Assembly (NCBI GenBank): GCA_030432565.1
Contig: JAUIGV010000003.1
Location: forward strand, 222,171 to 286,170
DNA from: Verrucomicrobiia bacterium
GTDB taxonomy: Bacteria > Verrucomicrobiota > Verrucomicrobiia > Verrucomicrobiales > Akkermansiaceae
DNA length: 64,000 nt
Direction: 5' to 3'
A model generated the notes under the pieces. That model searched no databases. It saw nothing but the letters and a program-made list of their open reading frames with translations, and was not told where the DNA came from. A program made the position numbers and the translations under genes. Shown here one piece after another: positions 51,241 to 59,264 of the stretch. The number at the start of each line of letters is the position of its first letter. Within the stretch, counting starts at the first letter, position 1.

Positions 51241-52368
51241 ATGAAGCTGCCCGCTCCCTCCAGTCTCTTCCTTGATTATGCCTCGCAGAAGGGGCCGGTG
51301 GTGACGCATTTCGACCAGATTGGCCAGTTTGTCGCCTTTCCGGCCCTGCTTGCCGCCAATGGCCGGGTTAGCAGTTTTGAGGGATATGTCAATGGCATGG
51401 GGCGAAAGTTCGTTTCGGGCGGTTGCCATTATCTGGAGTCCCACGAAACCGATGCCGAAGCCGCTTATTCCGAGGAAGGGTTTTGTTTCTCGGTCAACGA
51501 CTCAGTCCCGCTACAGCTGATTGACCTGTTTTCCCTCGCCCTCGCAATCCCTTCCTTTTTCCGAGAGATTGGCGATCCAAGCATGGAGGATCTACAGCGA
51601 GTTCGAGATCGTGAAAAGCCGGCTGGCTATGGCTTCTTTCGGAAAGACCCGCGTGAACCACTCCTGGTTCGCTCCGAGTTGGCCTATCCATTGTGCCCCA
51701 AGCGGGAGGAAGCCGCCCTTTACTTTACCGGCATGGCCCTCGATGCCATTTGGTCCCACGAGCTGTCGCATGCTTTCATGGGACACCTTGACTTCGGTGT
51801 GAGGCATTACGGGATCAGGGCGATGAATGAACTTCCCGATGGAAATGCCGAACTCAAAAACATGCCTCTGGAGGCAGAGGCTGATCGCTTTTCGGCTCAG
51901 GCCATCGTCTCGGGATGTTTTCAACGGACTCCCTATTTGCCGAAATCCCTGGAGGGGCTCTCGGTGCAATCCCGTCTCAAGGCCGCCATGGTCACCGCAG
52001 CTCTGCTGACTTGGTTCTGGGCCTATCTCCAACGCATCGACCGCACCATTGATGGCTATGATCCCTATGAAACGGGAGGGCACCCCCCGCCCTTGGAGCG
52101 GCTTCATTTGGCTTTCGAGGCTGACCGGCAGTATCTGCAGGCCTTGGGTTGGGGAACCCGTTCCATTCAAACTCTTACTTTTGAAGCAATGGCCGAGTTG
52201 GAGCATCTGGCCAAAGCCAAGGACTGGTTCTCAATTCTCCATCCCGAAAGGGCGTTCTCAGAGAAGGGGCAATCCTTCCACAAGGACCTGCAGGAAATCA
52301 TGGCCCATCAATTCAAGGAGTTTTACGGAGATCTCGACTTGTTTCGTTACCGGCCGAAGAAGTCCTGA
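51241..52368 (+). CDS. Putative zinc metallopeptidase of the transfer region
   Basis: A 375-residue soluble protein. WSHELSHAFMGHLDFG (about residues 171-186) contains HExxH followed by a third His in HAFMGH, and PLEAEADRFSAQAIV further on supplies an E-x-x-x-D-type ligand helix, as in many minor zincin families. Two hydrophobic stretches (LIDLFSLALAIPSFF, TAALLTWFWAYL) are too polar for firm membrane calls. It is 81 bp after the preceding gene, in the same direction as the relaxase. A role in clearing a repressor or in processing a transfer protein is possible, but not shown. Confidence 0.78.
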   Translation: MKLPAPSSLFLDYASQKGPVVTHFDQIGQFVAFPALLAANGRVSSFEGYVNGMGRKFVSGGCHYLESHETDAEAAYSEEGFCFSVNDSVPLQLIDLFSLALAIPSFFREIGDPSMEDLQRVRDREKPAGYGFFRKDPREPLLVRSELAYPLCPKREEAALYFTGMALDAIWSHELSHAFMGHLDFGVRHYGIRAMNELPDGNAELKNMPLEAEADRFSAQAIVSGCFQRTPYLPKSLEGLSVQSRLKAAMVTAALLTWFWAYLQRIDRTIDGYDPYETGGHPPPLERLHLAFEADRQYLQALGWGTRSIQTLTFEAMAELEHLAKAKDWFSILHPERAFSEKGQSFHKDLQEIMAHQFKEFYGDLDLFRYRPKKS

Positions 52369-52385
52369 ATCGACCGGGTCAACTC

Positions 52386-53150
52386 TCACCACTCATCTTG
52401 GTGGCCTTCCAGCTCCACCAAGAAGTCCGCATTGAGCCGGTAGTTTCCAAGTCCATCGGAGGAAATCAGCTTCCGCCAATCCGCCTTCCTCTTGAAGAGG
52501 TTGGAGACACTGAAGCTGAGGGAACCGGCTTTGGCGAGCAGTTGCTTTCCATTGACCCAAGGCGAGCCACTGAGAGCCGCCTGATGGAGATGACCCAAGA
52601 CCGCGGCTTGGATGACCCCAAACGAATATTCCCTTCCCTTGTAGCGAACGTTTCGCAGGGTTCTGGTTATAGCCGGTGGTTTGGAATCGGAATTGGCAAT
52701 GGCACAAGCAGGCGAATTTGGGGTGCCCTCGAGCTTCTGGAGCTTTCTCAGATCAAACGCTTTTTCAAAGCGTTCCCGCTCTTCATGAAGAATCACAAGC
52801 TGGTCAATCGTCACCGCCTTGCTGGGGACACACTCCGGGAGTGCGAAGACACGACCGGGTATTGTGTCGGCGAATTCCCGGACAAAAACCCTGCCGTCGT
52901 GGATCAACTTCCAGCAATCGTGAGTCAGAAGCTGGAAATACCCTTCCCGGTGGCAGAGAGATCTGGTGCTGATGATCTGAGCACCCCGGGTCTCTTGCTC
53001 AATTTCGTACAAGCTCGACAGCGGCAACCAGATGTGGGCCCGGAGGATCCCTTGGCACAACCATTGTCCCAACTCGGCTCCTGTGACTCTCCAGGCGGAC
53101 TGTATTTCATCAAGATCGAAATAAATACGCAGCGGCAGAGTCTTTCTCAT
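52386..53150 (-). CDS. Unknown protein with C-terminal HTH-like region
   Basis: A 254-residue protein (MRKTLPLRIYFDLDEIQSAW). The N-terminal half (FDLDEIQSAWRVTGAELGQW) resembles a recombinase/XRE-style segment, and the C-terminal part (GREYSFGVIQAAVLGHLHQA) with KQLLAKAGSLSFSVSNLFKR reads like a winged helix. Its ATG overlaps the stop of the small gene upstream (ATGA). The two minus-strand genes face the relaxase genes and diverge from the 53472 operon, so they may be regulators of one or both. Confidence 0.7.
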   Translation of the reverse strand: MRKTLPLRIYFDLDEIQSAWRVTGAELGQWLCQGILRAHIWLPLSSLYEIEQETRGAQIISTRSLCHREGYFQLLTHDCWKLIHDGRVFVREFADTIPGRVFALPECVPSKAVTIDQLVILHEERERFEKAFDLRKLQKLEGTPNSPACAIANSDSKPPAITRTLRNVRYKGREYSFGVIQAAVLGHLHQAALSGSPWVNGKQLLAKAGSLSFSVSNLFKRKADWRKLISSDGLGNYRLNADFLVELEGHQDEW

Positions 53151-53359
53151 GCCGGTTTCTCCTTGGTGTGAATCCTGCTCGCCTCGCTGAGTCGAACCCT
53201 ATTAAGTTGTTCTTGCCACAACCAAAAGTTGGCTGTCAACGGGAGAATCCTTGGCAAGGCCTGCCTATCCACGAGCTTGTGGCGACGGATGCAATCGAGA
53301 ATACCCCGGGTGAGGAACACAGGTGAGGAGCACCTTTTCAGTCTGGTCGCGTGACTCAT
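53147..53359 (-). CDS. Small protein coupled to the HTH-like gene
   Basis: A 70-residue basic protein (MSHATRLKRCSSPVFLTRGI). The middle (RHKLVDRQALPRILPLTANF) is reminiscent of a short DNA-binding helix pair. The stop overlaps the next start by 4 bp. No family is recognised; it is likely a regulatory partner. Confidence 0.6.
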   Translation of the reverse strand: MSHATRLKRCSSPVFLTRGILDCIRRHKLVDRQALPRILPLTANFWLWQEQLNRVRLSEASRIHTKEKPA

Positions 53360-53471
53360 TCCGGGTCCGTCGGAACGGCCATCACCTCGTTGTCACCCTT
53401 CGATCACCACGCGCTCACCCAGCTCCGGCTGTCATCCTGTCCAAGTCAACGATCACAGAAAGGACTGAATC

Positions 53472-53702
53472 ATGACCTCAGAACCAAGAACCCTTCTCGT
53501 CTTCTTCGAGAAAGTGGAAAAGACCCCCTCGGGCGATCTTATGCGATTGTCGTTTGCCGAACTCGATTCCTGGATCGCTTTTGCACGAAGAATTGAGGAG
53601 AGAGCCGGCAACACGGCAGGATGGCTGACCGGACTTCGCATCGAGAAATCTCTTCGCGAGGAGAAATTCCCTTCGAAGATGGAGGTGGACAATGAAAAGT
53701 AA
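53472..53702 (+). CDS. Small hypothetical protein, first of a three-gene coupled run
   Basis: A 76-residue protein (MTSEPRTLLVFFEKVEKTPS) with AAAGGACTG upstream, a ribosome context shared with the gene at 54529. Its end overlaps the next gene by 11 bp. Soluble and without a recognised motif. Confidence 0.65.
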   Translation: MTSEPRTLLVFFEKVEKTPSGDLMRLSFAELDSWIAFARRIEERAGNTAGWLTGLRIEKSLREEKFPSKMEVDNEK

Positions 53703-53904
53703 GAATCCCTCTTATCCCTCATCTTTGGTCGGAATGCTCGGGAGGTCATCTCTGAGCGACGAAGAGCTTCGCTTGCTTCGCCGAAAGGCCTGGCGTGAGC
53801 AGGGATTGCTTATCGTTCATCCGTACGACGCACGCCTGACGCCCAACGAGACCTGGATTCTACGTCAGATTGCTGAGCGCCTTTATGGAGGAACTCTGTC
53901 ATGA
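53692..53904 (+). CDS. Small hypothetical protein, second of the coupled run
   Basis: A 70-residue basic protein (MKSKNPSYPSSLVGMLGRSS). The end, YDARLTPNETWILRQIAERL YGG, looks like a DNA-binding helix. It overlaps both neighbours (11 bp and 4 bp), so the three genes are made together. Confidence 0.65.
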   Translation: MKSKNPSYPSSLVGMLGRSSLSDEELRLLRRKAWREQGLLIVHPYDARLTPNETWILRQIAERLYGGTLS

Positions 53905-54353
53905 CGATCAAACCCACCCACTACTGGAATGACAAAATTGTGATGAGCTACCTCATTCAAGCCGCAAGAATCCATCGGCGACTGCCCGAGGTGGGCCCGC
54001 GTGGCTACCATTGTCTTTGGCCGGTCACGATGCAGACCGAGTGGGAATCCCTCCACGATTTGTTGAACGGGACTTCCACCCTGGGATCTCCGATGCCGCC
54101 CGAGGTGACTTTTCATGAGGAGGTGATGGCCTGGCTGGCGATTCTCCCGCGCGAGAAGCAGCAGTTGATCTGGATGCGGGCCAATCTCATTCCTTGGAAG
54201 GTGCTGACCGAAGAGTTTGGTCGATGCAAACAAACCCTCTTTGTCAGGGTGTCCGATGGGCTTCAACAGTTGGTGGCCCACCTGAATCGCAGCGATGTCA
54301 GGGGGGAGCATTTCCGGCAGCTCAGGTCGCGCGCCAACAGCCCCTTCCTCTGA
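53901..54353 (+). CDS. DUF6362-like DNA-binding protein
   Basis: A 150-residue protein. REKQQLIWMRANLIPWKVLT followed by EEFGRCKQTLFVRVSDGLQQ is the helix-turn-helix region found in DUF6362 proteins, which occur on prophages and conjugative elements as late-gene or replication regulators. The ATGA overlap with the previous gene shows coupling. Identification rests on recall of the pattern. Confidence 0.7.
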   Translation: MTIKPTHYWNDKIVMSYLIQAARIHRRLPEVGPRGYHCLWPVTMQTEWESLHDLLNGTSTLGSPMPPEVTFHEEVMAWLAILPREKQQLIWMRANLIPWKVLTEEFGRCKQTLFVRVSDGLQQLVAHLNRSDVRGEHFRQLRSRANSPFL

Positions 54354-54528
54354 ATTGGACGACGGTAGACACCATTGGACAAATGAGTTTAGACGCTCCC
54401 CCCCGATTTCAGGTATATTGAGATCAGACTGGCGGATTTTCTCCTTGAAAGACCCACCGCCTCAACAAGGCTCCTGGTTGCAAGGCAATCAGGGGCCTTT
54501 TCTTTAACCCGAAACGAAAGGACTGATC

Positions 54529-54813
54529 ATGACCGATCACTCAACCAACGCACCCGTGGAGGTGCTCCGCGATGGCGCTCTCAAGGCCACCATTTGGAAA
54601 AACAAAGGCGAGAACGGGGAGTTCTTCAGCACCACCCTGACCAAGACCTTTGAGCAGAATGGATCGCTCCACGATGGCAATAGCTTCACCGGGACAGATC
54701 TTCTTCGGATCTCGGAGCTTTCCCGTCGAGCCTATGCTTGCATTGGAGGTCTGCGGGATGCCGGGAAACGGAGTGAACCTTCGTCAAGAGCGCAGGAACC
54801 GGCTCCCAAGTAG
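54529..54813 (+). CDS. Small ICE protein, paralogue of the gene at 43482
   Basis: A 94-residue protein (MTDHSTNAPVEVLRDGALKA). The core GALKATIWKNKGENGEFFST followed by TLTKTFEQNGSLHDGNSF is the same fold pattern as the protein at 43482. The gene has a clear AAAGGACTG ribosome context and is followed by a strong terminator. Function unknown. Confidence 0.75.
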   Translation: MTDHSTNAPVEVLRDGALKATIWKNKGENGEFFSTTLTKTFEQNGSLHDGNSFTGTDLLRISELSRRAYACIGGLRDAGKRSEPSSRAQEPAPK

Positions 54814-54831
54814 AGTTGACTTTGTGCAATG

Positions 54832-54870
54832 ACCCTCTCCCGGCTCATCCGGCCGGGAGAGGGTTTTTTT
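54832..54870 (+). terminator. Rho-independent terminator
   Basis: ACCCTCTCCCGGC pairs with GCCGGGAGAGGGT across a short loop (TCATCCG), followed by seven T. It ends the small-gene operon and lies directly before the second integrase module, a natural boundary. Confidence 0.9.
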
Positions 54871-54897
54871 GTCGAAAGGACTCGGGGGAGGGAAGAC

Positions 54898-55164
54898 GTG
54901 AAAGGTAATCAAGACAAAGGTGAATCGACTCGACGTGATGATCAGGAAATTCCTCACCCAGCTCTTTGCCTCGGTTATGTCGGATCAAGGAAGTCGGCTT
55001 CGCCAGAAGACCGGATCCTCAGTGCCCTCAAGGTGCTGGCGCGTATCGTGGTCAATGGTGGAGAAGAGTATCTTCCCATTGTGGAGCGGCTTGAAGAGGA
55101 ACTCAAGAAACTGAGGATCAAACAGGGGACGCTTGACAGGCTGAAGGGCTACCTTGAGGAGTAA
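54898..55164 (+). CDS. Small helical protein upstream of the second integrase
   Basis: An 88-residue protein from GTG 54898, placed by GGAGGG 8 nt upstream; the frame's earlier ATG lies in the terminator. The C-terminal half is charged and helical (PEDRILSALKVLARIVVNGG, then VERLEEELKKLRIKQG). It ends 4 bp before the GGCATACA repeats. It may regulate or direct the integrase. Confidence 0.65.
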   Translation: MKGNQDKGESTRRDDQEIPHPALCLGYVGSRKSASPEDRILSALKVLARIVVNGGEEYLPIVERLEEELKKLRIKQGTLDRLKGYLEE

Positions 55165-55167
55165 GAT

Positions 55168-55404
55168 TTGGCATACATTTTGGCATACATTTTCGGACAC
55201 AGCGAAATGGAGGATGGGAAAAGGCAATGATTTCAAGGGCTTGCAATTCTGAGATGAGAGAATGGTGCCCAGGGGCGGGACCACCAATGGAGTCCATAGG
55301 GAGAGCTGGAAAATCCAAGCCATTGATATCGCTCGGTTTTTTTGCCCTCTTGCATCTCCCTTCCGTTTCAGGGTATCCTCGGATGGCATACATTTTGGCA
55401 TACA
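55168..55404 (+). repeat. Two pairs of GGCATACA repeats before the second integrase
   Basis: GGCATACA occurs at 55170 and 55182, and again at 55385 and 55397; both pairs have the same 12-bp period and the same TTTT linker. The pairs flank a 190-bp gap. The second pair ends 14 bp before the integrase ATG. Arm-type binding sites of the integrase, or an operator plus half of an attachment site, are the likely explanations. Confidence 0.65.
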
Positions 55405-55418
55405 AAGGGAGGTTGCCC

Positions 55419-56723
55419 ATGGCCCGAAACATCGCCCGGAGAGGGGAGTGGTATTATTATTTCAGAAGAGTTCCCAGGTGCGTGGCGCATCTCGATTCGC
55501 GAATCCACATCCGGATGTCACTCAAGACCCGCGATGAAAGGCAGGCCCAGCGGCGTGCCGCCTTTTATGATGAATTCATGGAGCGATATTGGGCAGACCT
55601 GATTCGCAACTCAAAGAAAGATGAGGGGCTCAGCCGCTTTCGGGATGCCGCTGCTCTCGCCCGCGCTCATGGCTTTGCCTACAAGACCATCAGCGAGGTT
55701 GCCGAAGCTCCATTGGACGAGATTCTGTCACGCATTGAGGCCACGGCGTTGAGTTCGGAAGAAAAAGTCCCTGCGCTGCTCGGAGGGCGAGAGCATTCGG
55801 GGATCCTTTTGAGCCAGTGTCCCGAGGTTTTCTGGCCCTTGTGTGTGGATCGCTTTACCAAGAAGTCACCCCACCAGATCCGGAAGTACCAGAATCCTCG
55901 CAACGCGGCTTTTCAGAACTTCATCGAGGTGGTCGGAGATCTCCCCCTGTCTGAGGTAAATCGTTCTCACGTGCTGACTTTCCGCAAATGGTTGTTGGAT
56001 CGGATTGGTCGGGGTGAGATCAAAGGGGACACCGCAAACAAACAGCTCATCGGGGTGCGCGACATTCTTGAGACCGTGGCCTTGGATCAGGAGCTATCCC
56101 TGGACTGCAAGGTCCTCTTCGCCGAAGTTCGGGTGAAAGTGGAGGACACTCCTCGTCTTCCCTACGATACTCGCATGATCCAGGAGCTGTTCATTTTGGG
56201 GGACGCCTTAGATGATCTCAATTTGGAAGCGCGCCTCCTCTTCTTCATCATGACTGAAACCGGGGCCCGGCCCTCTGAAATCACCGGCCTTCTCCCGGAA
56301 GACTATTTTCTAAACGAGACGGTTCCATTCATCTGGATCCGGGAAAATGCTTTCCGGAAGACGCTCAAGACCAGTCAATCGGAGCGGAAGATTCCATTGG
56401 TGGGTGTTGCGTTGATGGCCGCTCGCCTGATTGCTCCAACGGGTTTCACCCGATATCAGGAACGCCCTGAACATGCCTCCGCGACGATCAACAAGTATCT
56501 CCGGAGCAGAGGGCTTCGACCAACCGCGAGACATTCCCTTTACAGTCTGAGGCATTCCTACAAGGATCGACTTCGGGATGTCGGAGCCCCGGAAGAGATG
56601 ATTGATGAGCTCATCGGACATTCATCCAAAAGGCCCCAGTATGGAAGAGGACACACGCTCGAGAAGAAGCATGAGTGGCTGGAGAGGATTGCCTTCACCC
56701 CTCCCAAGGAAATCAAGCCTTAG
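55419..56723 (+). CDS. int: Second tyrosine recombinase (DUF6538-type N-terminus)
   Basis: A 434-residue integrase from ATG 55419 (MARNIARRGEWYYYFRRVPR), whose start is fixed by AGGGAGG 6 nt upstream. The first 60 residues match the DUF6538 domain of phage-like integrases (WYYYFRRVP, then MSLKTRDERQAQRRA). In the catalytic domain Arg I is in TETGARPSEITGL, the Lys region in TLKTSQSERKIPL, Arg II in SLYSLRHSYKDRL, and His III in ELIGHSSKRPQYGRGHTL; the nucleophile should be the Tyr of this last segment (PQYGRGH). It is the most complete of the three recombinases of this type in the window and followed by a terminator. It may belong to a separate mobilizable element. Confidence 0.9.
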   Translation: MARNIARRGEWYYYFRRVPRCVAHLDSRIHIRMSLKTRDERQAQRRAAFYDEFMERYWADLIRNSKKDEGLSRFRDAAALARAHGFAYKTISEVAEAPLDEILSRIEATALSSEEKVPALLGGREHSGILLSQCPEVFWPLCVDRFTKKSPHQIRKYQNPRNAAFQNFIEVVGDLPLSEVNRSHVLTFRKWLLDRIGRGEIKGDTANKQLIGVRDILETVALDQELSLDCKVLFAEVRVKVEDTPRLPYDTRMIQELFILGDALDDLNLEARLLFFIMTETGARPSEITGLLPEDYFLNETVPFIWIRENAFRKTLKTSQSERKIPLVGVALMAARLIAPTGFTRYQERPEHASATINKYLRSRGLRPTARHSLYSLRHSYKDRLRDVGAPEEMIDELIGHSSKRPQYGRGHTLEKKHEWLERIAFTPPKEIKP

Positions 56724-56750
56724 CTCGGAGCTGAGCGGTCAGATCGTCCC

Positions 56751-56777
56751 AGCCCCTCTTCGGAGGGGCTTTTTTTG
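56751..56777 (+). terminator. Rho-independent terminator of the second integrase
   Basis: AGCCCCTC, tetraloop TTCG, GAGGGGCT and seven T: an almost ideal terminator 28 bp after the integrase stop. Confidence 0.93.
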
Positions 56778-56994
56778 GTCCGCCAAGCCTGAGTGTCGAT
56801 GCACCGGTTTAGCGTCACGTTGACCCGTCGGGAGGCGCACCTCCGCCGGTTCGAAATCTGCCGCACAGCGAGATGTGTTTTTGCAGGCAAAAACGATCAT
56901 CTCGGCAAGGGGGTGACCCCCCGTTTCATCCCCCGGGTGCGTGTGCATCCAACTGAGTTTTTGTAACCACAGAAGAAAAAAGGAGAAGAGAAGA
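56778..56994. other. Probable oriT with nested hairpins
   Basis: The stretch before mobC contains CGAGATG (56869-56875) and CATCTCG (56898-56904) enclosing GTTTTTGC (56877-56884) and GCAAAAAC (56887-56894), a near-perfect 15-bp stem with a 2-bp loop; GGAGG/CCTCC (56831-56844); and GGGGG/CCCCC (56909-56921). Placement directly before MobC and a relaxase and this density of hairpins are typical of an oriT. The nick site is not identified. Confidence 0.7.
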
Positions 56995-57345
56995 ATGGTT
57001 CGACCTAAGAAGAAAGGTGGCCGCAAGGTCCACACCCTGAGTTTCAGAGTCACCGAGGCCGAGTTCATGCGGCTGTCCCATCGAGCCTCGGTCGTCAACC
57101 TGCCGGTCCACCAACTGGCCCGTTGTCTGGTGCTATCGCGAGCCAAACGCCTGATCGTCAGAACCGAGCGGCGGACCGATCCCGCCCTCGTGAAGCAGCT
57201 CTACCACATCGGGGTGAACCTCAATCAATTGGCCAAGAATTCCCACATTTTCAAGCGAGTGTCCCCCCAGGTGGAAAGCCTGTGCGCCCGCATCGAAGCC
57301 CTCATGGACGAGGCGCTCGATCAGGAGAAAGGAGGCCGCCCATGA
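56995..57345 (+). CDS. mobC: MobC-like relaxosome protein
   Basis: A 116-residue basic protein from ATG 56995 (MVRPKKKGGRKVHTLSFRVT), with AAGGAG upstream. It begins with a ribbon-helix-helix-like strand (HTLSFRVTEAEFMRLSHRAS) and carries the MobC box YHIGVNLNQLAKNSH. MobC proteins bind oriT and help strand opening for the relaxase. Its stop overlaps the relaxase ATG by 3 bp. Confidence 0.9.
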   Translation: MVRPKKKGGRKVHTLSFRVTEAEFMRLSHRASVVNLPVHQLARCLVLSRAKRLIVRTERRTDPALVKQLYHIGVNLNQLAKNSHIFKRVSPQVESLCARIEALMDEALDQEKGGRP

Positions 57346-58250
57346 TCCCGGTGATTGCCCAAGGCGGCACCTCGTTCCGGGGCGTCTTCCAATATCTGTA
57401 CTATGACCGGGAGACCCGCAACGAATGCCGGGTGGTCTGGTCGGAAACCCGCAACATGATGACCCGTTGCCTCCAGAAGGCCTGGAAGGTGATGGCATTC
57501 ACCGTCAAGGTGCAGGATCGCTTGAAAGCGGCGGCGGGTCGACGGAATTCCGGACGCAAGCTTGAAAAGCCGGTCTTTTCCTATTCCTTATCCTGGCATC
57601 CCGAGCAGAAGCCGACCAAGGAACGCATGCTCAAGGCGGTTTCCCGGTCCTTGCAGGCCCTCGATCTCGGGGAGCATGAGGCCATGATCATCGCTCATGG
57701 CGATCGAGGGCATCCTCATGTTCACGTGGTGGTGAACCGCGTCCACCCGGTCACGGGCATTGCCGCACCGCTTCGTCATTCCAAGCGGAAGCTCTCGGAA
57801 TTCGCTCACCTCTGGGAGCAGGAGGAAGGGAAGATCTATTGCCGACAACGGGAACAAAACCGCCAGAAGCGGAAGCAGGGACGACCGGGTCGCTACCGCG
57901 ACCCGGTGATTGCCTCGGCTTGGGAGAAAAGCACCACCGGTCTGGAATTCGCCAGGCTCCTGCGTGGGCAAGGTTACCAACTGGAGCAGGGGAAACGGCG
58001 CCTCGTGGTCCGGGACCCCTGGGGGAAGACCATCAATCCGCTCCGACACCTGCCCGGGGTGTCTTCGGCCCAATTTGAGAACGCGGTCGGCAGTGCCTTG
58101 GCCCCCGATTCCTTTCCTGAAAGTCTGGAAATGCCCCAGCATGACTTACCGACCGGACAGGAGGAAAAGCTTCCCGGTCCCAGGATCACTGTGTGGCACG
58201 GTCCTTGGCCCGATGATTGTCGCAGCCGGGATGGTCCCGAGCCGGGATGA
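57342..58250 (+). CDS. MobP/VirD2-type relaxase
   Basis: A 302-residue relaxase from ATG 57342 (MIPVIAQGGTSFRGVFQYLY), translationally coupled to mobC. The catalytic Tyr should be one of Y18, Y20 or Y21, and the metal site is IIAHGDRGHPHVHVVVNRV (H119, H124, H126, H128), the motif-III pattern of MobP/MobQ enzymes. The C-terminus is basic and then disordered; no primase or helicase is attached. It is of a different family from the MobF relaxase at 49656, so the window holds two independent nicking systems. The frame 57123-58250 starts inside mobC and is not the real start. Confidence 0.9.
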   Translation: MIPVIAQGGTSFRGVFQYLYYDRETRNECRVVWSETRNMMTRCLQKAWKVMAFTVKVQDRLKAAAGRRNSGRKLEKPVFSYSLSWHPEQKPTKERMLKAVSRSLQALDLGEHEAMIIAHGDRGHPHVHVVVNRVHPVTGIAAPLRHSKRKLSEFAHLWEQEEGKIYCRQREQNRQKRKQGRPGRYRDPVIASAWEKSTTGLEFARLLRGQGYQLEQGKRRLVVRDPWGKTINPLRHLPGVSSAQFENAVGSALAPDSFPESLEMPQHDLPTGQEEKLPGPRITVWHGPWPDDCRSRDGPEPG

Positions 58251-58295
58251 GGAATGACTGCGTTGGTAGAACCACAATAATTGGAGGAGAAATGA

Positions 58296-58670
58296 ATGTC
58301 CTACGAACACAACGAGGAATGGCGCATGGGGGTGGTGTTGGCCTTGGCCTGGCAGGAGGTGCAGCCAGTCGAAAAAGTGAGCGGGAAGGGGGAACGGTTT
58401 GTCAGTTTCGTCCATCATCTTGACGGTGACGGCTTGATCCAGGTTTCGCAGCGGTCTGCGGATTCGGAGGAACAGATCGTTTACCGGCTCGACCGTCGGG
58501 GTGGACTGATAGGCGTCTTTACCTGCTCGGCCCGGGAAGGAGACCAATTGCTCTATGATCGGGATTCCGGATTTGGGAAGAGGCATGAGTCCGAGGTGAA
58601 ATGCTCGACGATGTTGGGACGCCTGGCCTCTCTTTTGTTGGCCAGCGAAATCGGAGATCTTGCTCCATGA
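58296..58670 (+). CDS. Small hypothetical protein after the second relaxase
   Basis: A 124-residue protein (MSYEHNEEWRMGVVLALAWQ) with TTGGAGGAG upstream, 45 bp after the relaxase. The middle part looks beta-rich (ERFVSFVHHLDGDGLIQVSQ) and the end helical. No family is recognised. Likely the last gene of the mob operon. Confidence 0.65.
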   Translation: MSYEHNEEWRMGVVLALAWQEVQPVEKVSGKGERFVSFVHHLDGDGLIQVSQRSADSEEQIVYRLDRRGGLIGVFTCSAREGDQLLYDRDSGFGKRHESEVKCSTMLGRLASLLLASEIGDLAP

Positions 58671-59264
58671 AGGGGCTCTCGATCGGGAAAGGCGGAGATC
58701 TTTCGATCAAGGAACGGAAGGGGAAGGCCTTCCCCTCGCGGCTACGATGTGCGCCGCTACCCCATCTCCTGAAAGGCCCGGCCTCTCAAACTCACCAACC
58801 AGGTGGCGGAGCCACGAGCACGATACGAGACGAACCGGTTTGTTTTGCTCCACACCCCCATCCCGCGGGCACCAAGAGACCGTCGCTGCGCTCGCGGCCT
58901 CATCGTGCCGCCAACCACCCCGCCCGCAAAAGGGCCTTTGAACTCCGGCGCAGGCCGGAATTCAGGGGGCCGATGGAAAAGCTAAGGGGCTTGGCCCCTC
59001 GCGCCCGCCACAAAAATAGACCGGGCCGTGGCTCACTCCTGCCGTCCCTGCGCCCGCACCCACCCGGTCGATTTTTATGGCGCTTGCTACCCCCACGCTT
59101 CGCCAGCGGGTCAGGGTTTCATGAGCCCATGAAACCAGTCGAACAGTTCCGGGACGGAGACTTCCGGAAATCACTTTTGGCCGGGTTCAGCCCAGCCCGA
59201 CAACTCGCGTTCGTCCGGTCGGACCACGCTATTGAAACCCACTTCATGAAAGGAGAGAAAAACC
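58671..59264. other. Non-coding stretch of about 590 bp before ardC
   Basis: GC-rich and without a credible gene: the long plus-strand frame (58601-59686) overlaps the ardC start in another phase and has Arg/Pro-rich random composition. It probably holds the ardC promoter and leader. Confidence 0.5.

Noticed and set aside
1446..53262. Scattered CTTGCCAAGG-like words (near 1446, 46428, 53251)
   Set aside because: Short, in unrelated contexts and partly coding; no regular spacing.
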